Positions 1 through 11,019 of a stretch of DNA of 64,000 nucleotides are shown here, piece after piece. The translations under genes were made by a program, and so were the position numbers. The stretch lies in the NCBI GenBank assembly GCA_022410635.1, contig JAJVDF010000255.1, forward strand, positions 62,001 through 126,000, read 5' to 3'. Under the pieces are notes generated by a model that ran no database searches, was not told the DNA's origin, and was given only the letters and a program-made list of their open reading frames with translations. Source of the stretch: Tretioscincus oriximinensis. Its lineage: Eukaryota; Chordata; Lepidosauria; Squamata; Gymnophthalmidae. Numbering within the stretch: position 1 is the first letter of the stretch; the number at the start of each line of letters is the position of its first letter.

Positions 1-450
1 ACCAGGTAGAGTGAGGTAAAGAGCCTCAGCATTAAACTGTGCTGAGTGGAAACCTCAAAGCTGAGGAACATATCTTCCACAGCATTGGAGCTTTGATTAG
101 GCTAGCAGCCACTGACCATGGAAAAGTACACTGAATTCTATCAGCAATTTTGTCAGCAATTTGGATATAGCATAACCTAATCTATGCCTCCCTCTTCCTG
201 TTCAGAAGCACAGGGCTCTGAGACAAAAAACTTTGCTTCCTAATAATCAAGAGTTTGAAATCTGGTTCTGAAGATCAAAACCAGCACAGCTTTTCAAATG
301 TGTAAATCTCATTCTGGAACAACAGGGCAAGTCCTGCCACCAGAACTGTTTCAGCACAGCTTGCTAGACTGGAGCTGCATCCTCACACCTGTGCTTTGGA
401 GGCAATTTTGACTTCATTGCATCCCACGGAATCATACATGTCCAGCCTTC
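1..450. other. No recognisable feature
   Basis: I see no repeat, coding signal or RNA gene in this stretch. It is ordinary mixed-composition sequence. Confidence 0.5.
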
Positions 451-735
451 CACGTGTTTTAAAGCTCTTTATTGCACAGTATTTAGCCATCGGATATCCT
501 CCGATTTTAACAACTTCTATTTTGTAATCTCTGAAAGAATAACCTCTCGGGGTCTGTATGCAAATTATAAAAATCTCATTGGCTCCCGGAGTACAGAGAC
601 TACTTGGGAATAGTAGGCAGGGTTGCAGAGAATTATGGGGACTGTAGTTAGGAAAGAGCAGCCGTTTCCTCTAGGGCTCGTCATTCGTACTAGGCAAAAA
701 AGAGGCAGCAGCTGAAAGGTGAGGTAAAATAGGGA
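450..735 (+). promoter_or_regulatory. Candidate promoter and first-exon patch
   Basis: Several core-promoter-like words sit close together. An octamer ATGCAAAT (558-565) abuts a TATAAA (566-571), an inverted CCAAT box ATTGG follows (578-582), and the reverse strand of 634-649 resembles the ACTACA..TCCC word of ZNF143/THAP11 sites. A weak splice-donor-like AAAG/GTGAGG lies at 715-724. No coding exon is visible. This could be the promoter of a non-coding transcript, a decayed repeat, or chance. The motifs are seen; the function is inference. Confidence 0.2.
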
Positions 736-814
736 CGATCAGCTAACGCATTTGGTATTTTTAAGCGTTTACTCCCAAGTAAGTGCAGAAATGGCCTAAG
801 TCTTAATTTAGTAT

Positions 815-975
815 GATGCAATGGCTACAGTGTTGGACTACATCCAAGGGGTCTTTTCTTTGAGTCTCTGGTTTTGAATACCAACTTAGCCTGGGAGTTC
901 GCTGTCTGACATTGGGCCTGTCATTGCCTCTCTAGCAACAATACCTCACAGGGTTTCGTTGTAAATAAAATAAAG
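815..975 (+). repeat. tRNA-derived SINE, old copy
   Basis: An A-box-like stretch (GGCTACAGTGTTGGA) is followed by a B-box-like GGTTTTGAATACC. Then comes a body resembling the lepidosaur SINE consensus (ATTGGGCCTGTCA, CCTCACAGGGTT) and an AAATAAAATAAA tail. It is the Sauria-SINE layout: tRNA head, conserved body, A-rich tail. It is quite diverged and inactive. Confidence 0.6.
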
Positions 976-1326
976 GAGAAAGTCATGCCCATCACCTTGA
1001 GCTGCTCAGTAGAACAGTTAAGGAGGATTGGCATAAAAAAAGATGCTGGAAAAGGTGTATATTCTTTTAGCTCTTGAATGTCACAGATCAATATCTGCCT
1101 AGAATTAATGGGTAGGGAAGAACTGAAAAGTAGCTGGTGAATTTTCATTTGGAGGTGATGCATAGCTTTTAAAAAGTATGCTTTGGGGGTACATTTTGTC
1201 CTCAGAAAGACAGAGGGAAGCCTTTGCAGAGTTTGGCGTCCTGGGTTGTATCCACGCAGTTCTTGCTTATTTGGGAAAATCCTGATAATCAGCTTTCTGG
1301 GTTTAACGCGCTGGAAGTGGAGAAAA

Positions 1327-1483
1327 GGTGCATATTTTGCCTTCTGTTCAGACTGCTCAGGTGTAATGGGTGGGGTTTTGTGTAAGACAGAATGCTGGAC
1401 TAGATGGGCTGTGGCTCGATTCAGTATGGCTCCTCTTATGTTCCTATGTAAGATCAGATGGACTGAACCATTATGTTCTTATG
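1327..1483 (+). repeat. CR1 LINE 3' end
   Basis: This is the 3' untranslated end of a CR1-type LINE. It has the words GACAGAATGCTGGACTAGAT and GGGCTGTGGCTCGATTCAG, and a tail of CTTATGTTC-type short repeats. The same 3' end recurs at 12.4-12.56 kb and 63.15-63.28 kb on this strand and at 39.6 kb inverted. No coding part is left. A second tail-like piece at about 1452-1483 suggests a small duplication. Confidence 0.75.
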
Positions 1484-1994
1484 ACCGCTCACATTATCAT
1501 AAGAGAACAAAGACCCACTCTGAATTGCAGACTGTACAGATCATTTTTAAAGCCTTGTAAAAGCCTGAAGACAGTGGACTTGGTGGGCAACTGGGTGAGA
1601 CAAGAGGCTGTGTCCACACAGCCATTGTTTATTCCGAATTTCCTTGATAATCCAGTGAATCAATTGTCAAGTGCTGCGTTCATAGCATTACAGTTTATTC
1701 CGAATTTTGTCATTTTGATAGCTTTTGGCAAACAAGATTTTCCAATCATATGACTCTCTCCTGGCAGCCATTTTATTTGCTGGTTGTCAGGAGGAAATGA
1801 TGTAGCCCCTCTTCCCAAATGCTATTGGTTAGTCTGCTTCACACACACACCTTTTGTGGGGGGAGAGGAAGTTTATGGGAATGTAAACATCAACATCTTT
1901 GCAGTTTCTTACTAAAAATTGTCTACATAGTAGAGCCTTTGCAATTTAACCTTATATCCCAGTTTGACAGTTGACTTTCCTAGTTTATGGTTAA

Positions 1995-2183
1995 CAGGCT
2001 GACCAGAGGACCCCTTTTGGGGGGGGGGGGTTGAAAGCCCAGTTTTGGGGTACCTCCCAGTTTTTTCTGAGGAAAATTATTTCCAAAAAAAAAAAATCGA
2101 ATTTTTTTTTCCTCAGAAAAAAACAGGAGGCACCCCAAAAACAGGCTGTCAAACTCCCCCAAAAGGGATCATCTGGTCAGTCT
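1995..2183. mobile_element. Palindromic hAT-type MITE, copy 1
   Basis: Non-autonomous DNA transposon of about 189 bp that is almost entirely one long inverted repeat. Its ends read AGGCTGACCAG and CTGGTCAGTCT, and the arms carry GGGGTACCTCCCAGTTTTTT and its complement around a T/A-rich centre. An exact 8-bp duplication ATGGTTAA flanks it (1987-1994, 2184-2191), as expected for hAT transposition. It encodes nothing. Five further copies lie in this window. Confidence 0.85.
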
Positions 2184-2191
2184 ATGGTTAA

Positions 2192-2645
2192 TCTAGGTAA
2201 TTGGCTTTACAAGCCACATTTTGGAGGTTTATCCAACAAGCTGGTGAGGCAAATGCAATAGAAATTCCACTTTCATTTGAATTACTGACTCTGGACGCAG
2301 CCCTGGTCTGTCAAAATAACTTGGCTCTTCTTAACTTTCATGCTCTGAAGGATTACACTAGTGTTTTATGTCTCCACCTCAGGGCTTTTCAGAGGCGCAA
2401 GGGACCAATCTCATTCAAAAGAAGGAGCATGAATTTTATTTTTCAGCTGACAGTGCTATTGGAAAAAGTGGCCCTGCTGGCTGAGAATGTTTTCAGGGCC
2501 AATTTCCAATATCAAACATGGCCAGAATGCTCCCAAAACCTTCTTTAAAAGGCCATTTCCCCACTCACCTTGCTTAGAGTGATTTAATTGTTCCCCTATA
2601 ATCTGTCCATATAGAACATAGCAGGTTTTGCCTACATCACTAGGG
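2192..2645. other. No recognisable feature
   Basis: Spacer between two MITE copies. An open frame at 2201-2548 resembles no family I know and is likely chance. Confidence 0.5.
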
Positions 2646-2832
2646 TAGGCTGACCAGATGACCCCTTTTTTTNGGGGGGGGGACGCAGTTTTGGGGTGCT
2701 TCCCGATTTTTGCTGAGGATTTTTTTTTTCCAAAAAGATTTTTTTTTAATTTTTCCTCAGCAAAAACCAGGAGGCACCCCAAAACCAGGTTTTCAAACCC
2801 CCATCCCCCAAAGGGGTCACCTGGTCAGCCTA
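2646..2832. mobile_element. Palindromic hAT-type MITE, copy 2
   Basis: Same family as the 1995-2183 copy: TAGGCTGACCAG and CTGGTCAGCCTA termini and complementary arms with TTTTGGGGTGC and GGCACCCCAAAAC. No exact 8-bp duplication is visible here (CACTAGGG against ATTGTTCC), so the flanks have decayed or been rearranged. One N lies in the G-run of the left arm. Confidence 0.85.
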
Positions 2833-4070
2833 ATTGTTCCATCTCTTGCTTAGTTTCCCAAAACTGCTGCGTTGTTTGCAGAAATGGAGTGTCTTCTGAG
2901 CAGGAAAGAAATGGGAAGTGTTAGAACTGCAGGGCAATTTGCGGCAGCATTGCACAACAAGTAGGCACCCCTCCCCCCACCACCATTTGCACGATGGGAA
3001 AAGTGCAAGACCCAGTCCAGAGTCCTTTTGGTAAGTACAATCTATCACTAAAAAGCTAGGTGATGGGAAAGGCTTTTGCAGAAGCTAAGTGCCATGTTTT
3101 CCAGAACATAGCAAATGCAAATAATTCCAGGACACCACTGCAACAGAAGTAACCAGAAGACCAGTGCATCTGCTATCCAGATGCAAGGTCTTAATGGGCA
3201 ACTTCCAGGTCTCCTTTCCTAAAGTTATTTATCTTCGACTAAGACTTGGACTGGACAGTCCTTCAAATAGAGGATGTAAAGAAGACCACCCACCAAGAAT
3301 GGCAGGGTTGCAGCTAACATGTTCGTTCTTGGTTGCTATCATGACAAAAGGATTTAAGTGCCTGGAGGGAGCTACTCAGATGCTGCCCAAAATCCATCAA
3401 AGGTTAAGGAGTTTCCAACTGGAGGGCTTTCTGACACCTGTGCAACATAACTTCTCAGCAGCTGAAATTTGGAAATCACGGAGGGTAATGAGTGAATAAA
3501 GTAAAGCAATACTGTAAATTAATACCTTTGAAGTTTCCTGAAATTGACACTCTAATTAACATCCTTCTTTACTCTCCAATGCCTAGAAGGACTTCCTAGC
3601 ATAGAATGGCAACAAAAAGGTTGCTACTGGGGTGTCTCTTCCAGGAGCCTCATAATCTATGGGTGTGCCCAGATTCATGTCGTCATAGCGTTACCACTCT
3701 GATCGTTCCGCTGACCAGGAAACAGTGGCAGCAGCAACGCTAAAAATGTGTGCTGATAATTCCAGTCACCGGTGCCTGGTGTTGGATATCTAGGAATCCG
3801 TCAGTGAAAAACTTCCAGATGTGTGCCGGTTGCACATGCATGCTGCACTGAACTTCTGGGTGTGCACAGTCCCTATTTCCTGCTACATTCCCTTCTGGTG
3901 AATCAAAGTATCTGAAAGCACTTTATCGCCCACTACACTTAATTACCAACAGTAGCAGTCTGCTAATCAAAAATGAATGATCTGGAAGATGCTGTTTGGA
4001 AGCCTCTCTTGTTGAAGTGCATTTCTGTCCTTTTCCCAGAAATACTTTCTGAAACATTGCCAATTACCAG
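2833..4070. other. No recognisable feature
   Basis: Non-repetitive sequence with only short chance reading frames. A 111-codon frame (3164-3499) has no recognisable domain. Confidence 0.5.
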
Positions 4071-4074
4071 TTTG

Positions 4075-4140
4075 TTTGTTTATTGTACTTGCATCCTGCC
4101 CTTTATTCAAGGGTCCCAGAGTGGGTAACAACATTAAACA
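4075..4140 (-). repeat. LINE/SINE 3' tail fragment
   Basis: TTTGTTTATTGTACTTGCA followed by ATCCTGCCCTTTATTC is the reverse complement of the 'pyramid' tail shared by squamate L2 LINEs and related SINEs, ending in AATAAA repeats. It is too short to assign further. Confidence 0.45.
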
Positions 4141-4374
4141 ACAGTACAGATAAACCCCACTTTACTGAGCTCCTGTTTTATGTGTTAATTATTACCCCTT
4201 TTGCTTCCCACTTTATGAATCTCCATTTGACAAGCAAAAAAAATAGAATTCTCTTTCCTAAGCATCAATAGGGTTACAGGGAAGCTAGTTATAAAAGGCC
4301 TGAATGAAGAGTTCTTTTAATGAGATATAACTATATAGCATTAACACCTAGCAAATTACTACTTACCTACCTAC

Positions 4375-4545
4375 CTATTTTATATATCTCTTCAACCCTT
4401 TACCTGTAGGGCAGCTCACATCAGTAAAAACAAAGTACAAAATTGACGTATTAAAACTGACAGTGGTTGAAAGGTCAGAGGTGAAGGTGAGAGGTCTGGG
4501 AGCCAACAGGGAAAAGGCCCTGTCACACAACTCAACTTCTTATAC
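4375..4545 (-). repeat. L2-clade LINE 3' fragment
   Basis: The stretch from TATATCTCTTCAACCCTT through CAGCTCACATCAGTAAAA to GGAAAAGGCCCTGTC matches the order of words in the other reversed L2 3' ends in this window, such as 52.5 kb and 58.8 kb. It is diverged and non-functional. Confidence 0.5.
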
Positions 4546-4617
4546 CTCTTATCTTTCTCCTCGGATAGCAAAATGCGCTTAGCTGTCATTTCTTTGGCAA
4601 ATTTCAAAGTACACGTC

Positions 4618-4996
4618 CTATGAGGAGCGGTTAAAGGATTTAGAGATGATTAGTCTGCAAAAGAGAAGACTGAGAGGAGACCTGACAGCTGAAGGGCTGT
4701 CACAGAGCAGAGGGATCAGCATTGTTCCCATTGGCACAGGGAAGGACTAGAAACAATGGGATGAAACTGCAAGGGAGGAGATTTAGATTAGATATCAGAA
4801 AAAAATTTCTAGCAGTCGGTGATAAACCAGTGGAACAGTTTGCCACAGGAGGTGGTGAGTTCGCCTTTGCTGGAAGTCTTCAAACGGAGGCTGGACAATC
4901 ATCTGTCTGGGATGGTTTAATGAATCCTCCATTGAGCACGGGGTTGGACCCCAAGACCCTGGAGGTCCCTGCCAACTCTATGGTTCTACATGTATA
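4618..4996 (+). repeat. CR1 LINE 3' fragment
   Basis: It covers the end of the CR1 second ORF and its 3' end. The conceptual translation starts with a YEERLK-like thumb-region motif but is soon broken by stops. The 3' part has AGTCTTCAAACGGAGGCTGG, GATGGTTTAATGAATCC, GGGTTGGACC and CTGGAGGTCC, and ends in CAACTCTATGGTTCTA, the typical CR1 terminus of ATTCTATG-type octamers. The 3' end is shared with copies at 37.5, 53.9 and 59.7 kb. Confidence 0.8.
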
Positions 4997-4999
4997 CAA

Positions 5000-5870
5000 A
5001 GTACTGTAGCAGGCAGAAATCCTTGCAAAAAACCCCATTAACCAACTGTGGCAAACTACTACATTTTTATTGTCATTATAGCTGGTTTCAATGAATAGCT
5101 ATTTCGTTGTGGTGGGGAGCAAATTAGTCGTGGGGCTTGTAAACCAGAGTCAAGCCAGAGAGGCTTTTTCAAAGCATCCAGCTTGACAGCTTTCCGTGCA
5201 GGAAGGAAGAGCTCTTGCTCCACCTACTACTCTGTGCACTGAGGAACAGCTGTCAGATGGAAGATTCAATGCCTGTGTGTGTATTTTCCCCCTTTCCCAG
5301 AACGCCTGGCACATCTGTTATTTTTACACGGCATCCTGGAGAGCCACTAGCTAGTTAAAATCATACTTGGCTTCTCTGGAATTCACAACACCAAAGCGTT
5401 TGGGAAGATTCCACTGAAGTTTAACAGTAAGCAAAGTGTACCATCTATCCACCCTTTCCTCCTAATGAGTGCTGCAGAACATCAAGTATGTTGCACATTC
5501 AACTGAGACAGGCCTTGTGAAAGTGAGGCGATCCTTTTTAGACTAAATTAAGGAAAGTTTTAGTTTGTGGCCCTTTCTGCCTTAGGTCTTGTTCCATTCC
5601 AGGAAGGGTTCTGAGGGCCTTGCTGTCTGCATGCTATTCCAGACAGTCCCATAGGAGTTTGGCTATCTTTAGCCCAGGGTAAACTAGAGGATAGCAGACG
5701 TTGGCTTCTATGATCATTTGAAAAGCTATTACTTCCCTTCTCCAGCTACAGTGTGGATTTGTATTTTGAAGAAGGCCGTTTCCAAAAATTAGTAGGAATG
5801 GAGCATTTACCCAGCTAAGCACTGAAGCATTACTCAATTGCATTCCTCAGTTGCAGTGGGGGAGGGGGGA
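5000..5870. other. No recognisable feature
   Basis: No repeat family or coding signal recognised. Confidence 0.5.
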
Positions 5871-5876
5871 TCTTTT

Positions 5877-6173
5877 TAAACAGAAGAAGAAGAATCATTT
5901 TTTTATTTACATCGCTCTTTCCCAGAGCGGCTTGCAGGATTAATTTTTGCCTGAAGGCTTACATCTTGTTCGATCTTCCCCACCAGGTTAATGATGGTAC
6001 TCATGTATCTAATTGAAATGCAGATTACAAATTTGCATTTCTTTCAAATAGCTAAGTTGGCTACAGCTGTAGGCTAGTGGAAGGAGCTCACCCCCTCCAC
6101 ACGTCTGACACAGGGCTTCGAAACCCCATCGCTCAGATGAAAGACCGTCTCCTTAGCGACGGAGCCATTCTAT
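5877..6173 (-). repeat. tRNA-derived SINE family A
   Basis: A full-length reversed copy. Read on the minus strand it starts with a tRNA-like head (GAATGGCTCCGTCGCTAAG) and continues through GGGTTTCGAAGCCCTGTGTC, the internal CCAACTTAGCTATTTGAAAG block and a GGAAGATCGAACAAGATG block, ending in a TTCTTCTTCTG tail. Seven family A copies are in this window. The head supplies pol III box A and box B; mobilisation would need a LINE partner. Confidence 0.75.
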
Positions 6174-6184
6174 GAATGTGTTAT

Positions 6185-6275
6185 CTTTTGTTGTTTTCCT
6201 TGATCTTTAGTTACCCACCCTGGGACCACTGGTGAAGGGTGGGATATAAATCATTTTAAATAAATAAAATAAATC
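6185..6275 (+). repeat. L2/SINE-type 3' tail
   Basis: ACCCACCCTGGGACCACTGG and GGGTGGGATATAAATC, followed by AAATAAATAAAATAAAT, form the classical tail of squamate L2 LINEs and dependent SINEs. Confidence 0.55.
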
Positions 6276-6279
6276 CCAA

Positions 6280-8050
6280 GCAGGTGGTATTTAATCCACA
6301 ATAATGAAAAATCTAGAATATCAGGATTTTGTGGTGAAACACCCAGACTCAAACCAAAATGCATTTTGGGAAGCAACCTTAGTCTATTGGACTTAAGGTC
6401 CAGTTAAGTTTCCATTCTTCACTCTCTGACACTTTCCAAATATTTAAACATAATCTTTGCTTCAGTTGTTGAACATCCATCAGGGCATAGAAGCAGCCAA
6501 ATGTGAGGAATAATGCTTCCTGGTTTTCTCTTGTCTACCCAGAAACCATTTTACAAGTACTATTTACAGTCCTTTATCCAGAGCCCACATATGCCTGAGG
6601 CCCATCAAATTAAGAAATCCTGATGACAAAGGAATTTGAGCTTTTCCACACTTTAGCTTTAAAATAATATAATGCAAAGCCTAACCCACGTTTGGGACCC
6701 TCCCTTGTGTATATTGATGTGAACTAGAGTAACACGGTTCCTACCAGTTGCTTTGTCCATCTTGCATGAAATGATGTGTTGCCAGAGGATGCCTAAGCCA
6801 GGTGATTCGCTAGTCCACTTTTTAACAGAGGCTTTTTAGTCCAGAGGCTGTAGAATAGAGCAGGAAGATACCTGGAAGGAGGCATCAAACTGTTACTGAA
6901 ATTCATCTCCCTGGAGTCATGAACTGTTGAAACCCTCAGAACAAGCTCCAAAGTTTTCATGAGCTTCAGAGCAGTGTAGGGCCTGTCCTGGAATAATCTA
7001 TCTTAAGTGTATACAGCCCTCTTCTGAAACAACGGGAACAAGAACACATTCCAGTCACACTGGTTGCAAGTGCAGCTGTCTAGCCCCACTACAGCAGAAA
7101 CTGCTGCTCTGTATCAATTTGCACACCCCATCTTCTTTACAAAGGTCAGTCATGTCCAGCTCAATGTATATTTTGCAACACATAGTACATAGGAATATTT
7201 ATCCAAAACCATTATGCAAAGAATCAAGGAAAAATACAGCAATAATAATCCAGGGGATTAAATTTTGTCCTGAAACCTTCTGCAGTCTTTTGTTTCTTCC
7301 TATTTAAAGTACGCATAAGAACGTTTTCACAGTTGCCAGCCTCTCAAGCAAAACAGAAGAGCAGTGAAAACCAAAAAGTAAAGAGGCTGATATAGCTAAA
7401 CCATAAATAGCTGACCTTGAGTTAGGACTGTGATGTTTATGCAGGTTAGAATTTACTTTGAATAACTATGGAGGCCCAATGACACTATCAATAATTTGTT
7501 AATAATACAGTGGAAGGAAGGACGAGATTATCAATACTAAAGTGCACTTTCTGGTTTTTAATGTAGTTTAGAGATGGGGTAGGAACACTAGCTGTCAAAA
7601 CCTATCACTTCTAGGCCACTCTGAAGCCATTTTCTTTTTTAAAAAATGCACGTAGATGTAATTCCAGTTTATTAATGTGTCGGTAAATGCTGATCCAAGT
7701 CCTTTTCTCACTAGCCCTTCTTTCCTAGAGTCCTATGCTGGCCACATTTATTTAGGGATAATGTGGGTCCAACTGGGGCTGCATTATCCTGAAAAAGGTA
7801 TATGGACGGATACAGGTTCCTTAAACTCATTTCTGGAACAAGAAGATCTAGTGAGAAAAGATCCTTAGTCTATCAACGCAAGTCAGCCGTCACTCAGAAT
7901 CCATAAACACAGCGCTGAACATTTTGAAATCTAAACAAGTGAACTCATATTTTAGTAAACAGCAGAGAAAGAATGTGTGGTTCTAATAAAAAGAGAACGT
8001 GTAAAAGCAGAGTGTGCTGTAAAGAACTATAACATAAGAGATAACCTGTG
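6280..8050. other. No recognisable feature
   Basis: About 1.8 kb of AT-biased unique-looking sequence. Two short reading frames (7119-7307, 7677-7868) show no recognisable domain. Confidence 0.45.
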
Positions 8051-8057
8051 AAGGGAG

Positions 8058-8535
8058 AAGAATGTACCGTAAGTCCAGCAAGGGGGGCTTGTAACACTTC
8101 AGAGACGAACAAGAGTAAGGTAGGTGGCATGGATTTCCATAAACAAATCTATTTCTTCAGATACAAGGGGACCAATGACATAGACAGATTTTATGTAGGG
8201 ATGTGGATGCAGGCTATAACAGCATTCATATAAATGTAGTTGAGAGAATTAACCAGGTCAAGTACAATTAAAGTGCAAAAGTTGATTCTTTTATGGAGGG
8301 GCAGGAGCCTGGAGGAAAGGGGTGCAGCTAAGTAAAGTGTATCAATCAAATATATGTAGAAACGTGAAGAGCAAATCAGACCGAGATTGCCATCAAGAGA
8401 CTGGGAAGTTAAATGGTGTTATAATATGTACAGTGTGCCAGGAGACCATTGTCCCTATTAAGACCCTTGTCAATGAACTGGAATGTGTGGATATATTCCT
8501 GTTCTGCTGCTGTCTTTCAAATCTCCCTTTGTAGT
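8058..8535 (-). mobile_element. Penelope-like element, truncated 3' part
   Basis: It begins with the reversed terminal words AGTCCAGCAAGGGGGGCTTG and ACACTTCAGAGACGAACAAG seen at the ends of other Penelope-like copies here. It continues through GTGCCAGGAGACCATTGTCC and CAATGAACTGGAATGTGTGG, which read in reverse like the C-terminal coding and 3' region of the GIY-YIG element at 42.5 kb. Close relatives lie at 55.2-55.6 kb and 62.8-63.4 kb. It is truncated and has no intact frame. Confidence 0.65.
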
Positions 8536-8587
8536 TTTTTTTTTGTTCCAAGGTCTGGAGAACCATTACAGACCAGAAAAGATTAAA

Positions 8588-8700
8588 TCAGCCTTTGCCA
8601 ACCTGATGCTCCTCCAGATATTTTCCAGATGTATTGAAGTCCCATAGGTTACAAAAGGCTGTTTCTAAATCATAGCTGGCAACATCTTAGGGGTAAGGTA
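8588..8700. repeat. Degenerate palindromic repeat
   Basis: The start AGCCTTTGCCAACCTGATGC and CTCCTCCAGATATTTT resemble one arm of a common reptile fold-back element with the word CCTCCAGATGTTTT. The second arm (CTGGCAACATCTTAGG) is only roughly complementary. A tentative call. Confidence 0.35.
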
Positions 8701-8704
8701 AAGA

Positions 8705-9155
8705 TGATTCTCTAATTTGAATCTTACACTATTCATCCAGCAAGGGACTTGGAGACCAACAGGAGAAAGTTAAATAGCGTGATCTTTCCTAGACACGCCA
8801 TAGTGCAGGGAACTAAGACTGAACTAAGACTATCACGGCTATTTTTTTAAAAATCAACTGATAAACACATCCATGAAGTTTTCAACCTTTGTATATTAGA
8901 ATGCTTTGAATTCTTTTGGACACTTTTTGAGGATTGCAAGTCAGCCACATACAGCTGCCACAAAAGGAAAAAAATATTAGAGAATTTGAACATTTTGTTC
9001 ACTACAATCCAGTGGATAATTTTACTTTTATGGGTAGGTAGAAGACTGTTGAGAATTATTGAATACTGGTTGATAATGTTCCTACTGTTTAATTAAATGT
9101 AATTAATGAGTTGGTTGTAATCCTTATTTTTATTATTTAAATGTTGCTGCTTTCT
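8705..9155. other. No recognisable feature
   Basis: AT-rich sequence without a recognised element. Confidence 0.45.
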
Positions 9156-9669
9156 AAGTCACCATTAGTCAGTGTAGGAAGACAGCAACATAGGTTGCTA
9201 TGTCTGGGCCTCTTCAACCTCAAAAGGCAGCATTTAAGAGGCAATCTGACTGAAGTGCATAAAATCATGCATGGGATGGATAAGGTGAGGAGAGAAAATT
9301 TATTTTCTTTAAGCAATAGGACCAGGGGGTATTCCTTGAAACTGATAGGCAGAAGAGTTAGGACATGCAAGGAAAAGCATTTTTTCACCCAAAGGGTCAT
9401 TGATGTGTGAAATTTACTTCCAGGAGAGATGCTGGTAACTAGCAAGTGGAATAACATTAAGACAGGATTAGACAAGTTCATGGAAACTAAGGGTAGCAAC
9501 AGCTACTAGGACTGCTCTATTGATACTGTCCCAGAGACGGAACCAAAGGCAGTATTCCTGAAATACCATTTGTAGGGTGTAGAGAACAGGTGAGGGTTTT
9601 GTCTTCTTCTGTTTAAGAATGTCCAAGTGCAATTAGTGTGCCACTGTGTGAGACAGAATGCTGGTCTAG
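9156..9669 (+). repeat. CR1 LINE 3' fragment, interrupted
   Basis: The translation shows the CR1 C-terminal motifs (LCLGLFNLKRQHLRGNL, KIMHGMDKV, FFTQRVIDV) with frameshifts. The 3' end words GAAATACCATTTGTAGGG and GACAGAATGCTGGTCTAG follow. The CR1 is cut here by a MITE and resumes at 9866-9912 with GATGGGCTCTCC and the TCTTATGTTGTTATG tail. It is the same CR1 subfamily as at 11.87-12.56 kb. Confidence 0.8.
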
Positions 9670-9865
9670 TAAGGCTGACCAGATGACCCCTTGGGGGGGG
9701 GTTGAAAATCTGGTTTTGGTTTTTCTGAGGAAAATCTTTTCAAAAAAGATTTTTTTTCAAAAAGTTTTTTGTTTTTTGTTTTTTTTTCCTCAGAAAAAAC
9801 TGGGAGGCACCCCAAAATGAATTTTCAACCCCACACATCCCAAAAGGGATCATCTGATCAGCCTA
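9670..9865. mobile_element. Palindromic hAT-type MITE, copy 3
   Basis: Termini AAGGCTGACCAGATG and CATCTGATCAGCCTA and complementary arms identify the same MITE family. It sits inside a CR1 3' end, so the CR1 was there first. The expected uninterrupted CR1 reads GGTCTAGATGGGC. Here the left side ends GGTCTAG and the right side starts TAGATGGGC, so only a few bases of the duplication remain recognisable. Confidence 0.85.
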
Positions 9866-9912
9866 GATGGGCTCTCCCCCTACTCAGCAGATCTCTTATG
9901 TTGTTATGCTCT
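9866..9912 (+). repeat. CR1 LINE 3' terminus, right of the MITE
   Basis: GATGGGCTCTCC and CTCTTATGTTGTTATG complete the CR1 3' end interrupted at 9669. Confidence 0.7.
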
Positions 9913-9914
9913 TA

Positions 9915-10790
9915 AGAGATGGATGAAAAGAGGCCACTGTGGCAAGAGATGCCATGTTTTATATATACCATCTTGCATGCATGCCTTGGGTATCTTAATT
10001 CATTAAGTTTGTTTGTGGGAACCATAACATAGATCTGACCTTCTCAGCTGTGTTAGAAAAGCATATGTTTGATTTGGCAACGTTGAACTGCAGAATCCAA
10101 AGGTTTCCTGCCTTTTGTCAATCTGTCATTGCATTTGTGTTCTCTAAATGCATGAAATGGGGCAGTTATGTATCTAAGACTTCTTAGGCTTTTTTAAAAC
10201 ATTTCAAAAATGGCAATATTTATAGAAGTAAAGCATTTTAAGTAAATCTAAATCCCAGGATACTGAAATCCTCTGGCACTATCCTATGGATGAAGTAAAC
10301 ATTTCCATAATTTGTTCTTCATTACATTCTTTACATGAATTTCCCAGAGAAGGGAGGTCAGAAGTATTCCTCCTGCTGCAACGAGAAAAGTGCCAAAACA
10401 AATTAATATTCAAAATTAAGAAATACTGACAAGTGTTGCAACTAAACTTATGGATAGGGAAGACTTTGATCCTCCATTTGTACTTATATCTCAGATCCAA
10501 TCAGTTTTTATAATCTGTAACATTGGCTAGGAGATAAACAAGAGATTGAGCACAACAGTGCTGGGGAAGCACAAAACAAAAACCTACCTGATCCTTCATG
10601 CAATGCTCTATCATCTTCGCTGCCCAGCCATATCTCTTAATGGAGATTTTACTAGGCTTCGGCATGTATCCAGAAGAGAACCGCAATAAGAGATGAATCT
10701 CCTATTGCAGATCTTTTCCTTACTGCATGGTGAAATGCCAGCATCCTCCATTAAGAGCTGCCTGCAGCCCTGTGTTGCACCCTCATGCGG
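9915..10790. other. No recognisable feature
   Basis: No repeat family or coding signal recognised. Short minus-strand frames (10279-10820) look like chance. Confidence 0.45.
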
Positions 10791-10794
10791 AGAC

Positions 10795-11015
10795 AAGCAA
10801 CACAAGAAGACACCATCCAACAGGACTGCAAGATCGCAACTGGCTGGGCATGCACAGCTCAGTCTTCTGGCTTTGTCTCATCAGTTTCATGCCAGCTCCA
10901 TGCAGATCCAGCAAAAGGTATGCCCCCTCTTTTTTCCCAGTGAAATCTGCAATCACCTTTAGATTGCAGATTTTATTCGTTTTCCCCCTCTGTGTGCATG
11001 GGATCAATATCTAAG
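10795..11015 (+). repeat. Unassigned interspersed repeat X, copy 1
   Basis: About 200 bp (clearest at 10818-11000) match the reverse complement of 63800-64000. Shared words include CAACAGGACTGC, TGGCTGGGCATGCACAGCT, GAAATCTGCAAT and TAGATTGCAGATTT. Both copies contain a small hairpin, AAATCTGCAAT...ATTGCAGATTT. I do not recognise the family. No pol III boxes or coding frame are evident. Confidence 0.6.
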
Positions 11016-11019
11016 GCTG

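Noticed and set aside
2584..2840. TAATTGTTCC at 2584 and 2831 as a target duplication of MITE copy 2
   Set aside because: The left copy lies about 50 bp from the element end, so it cannot be its direct duplication unless another insertion is assumed.
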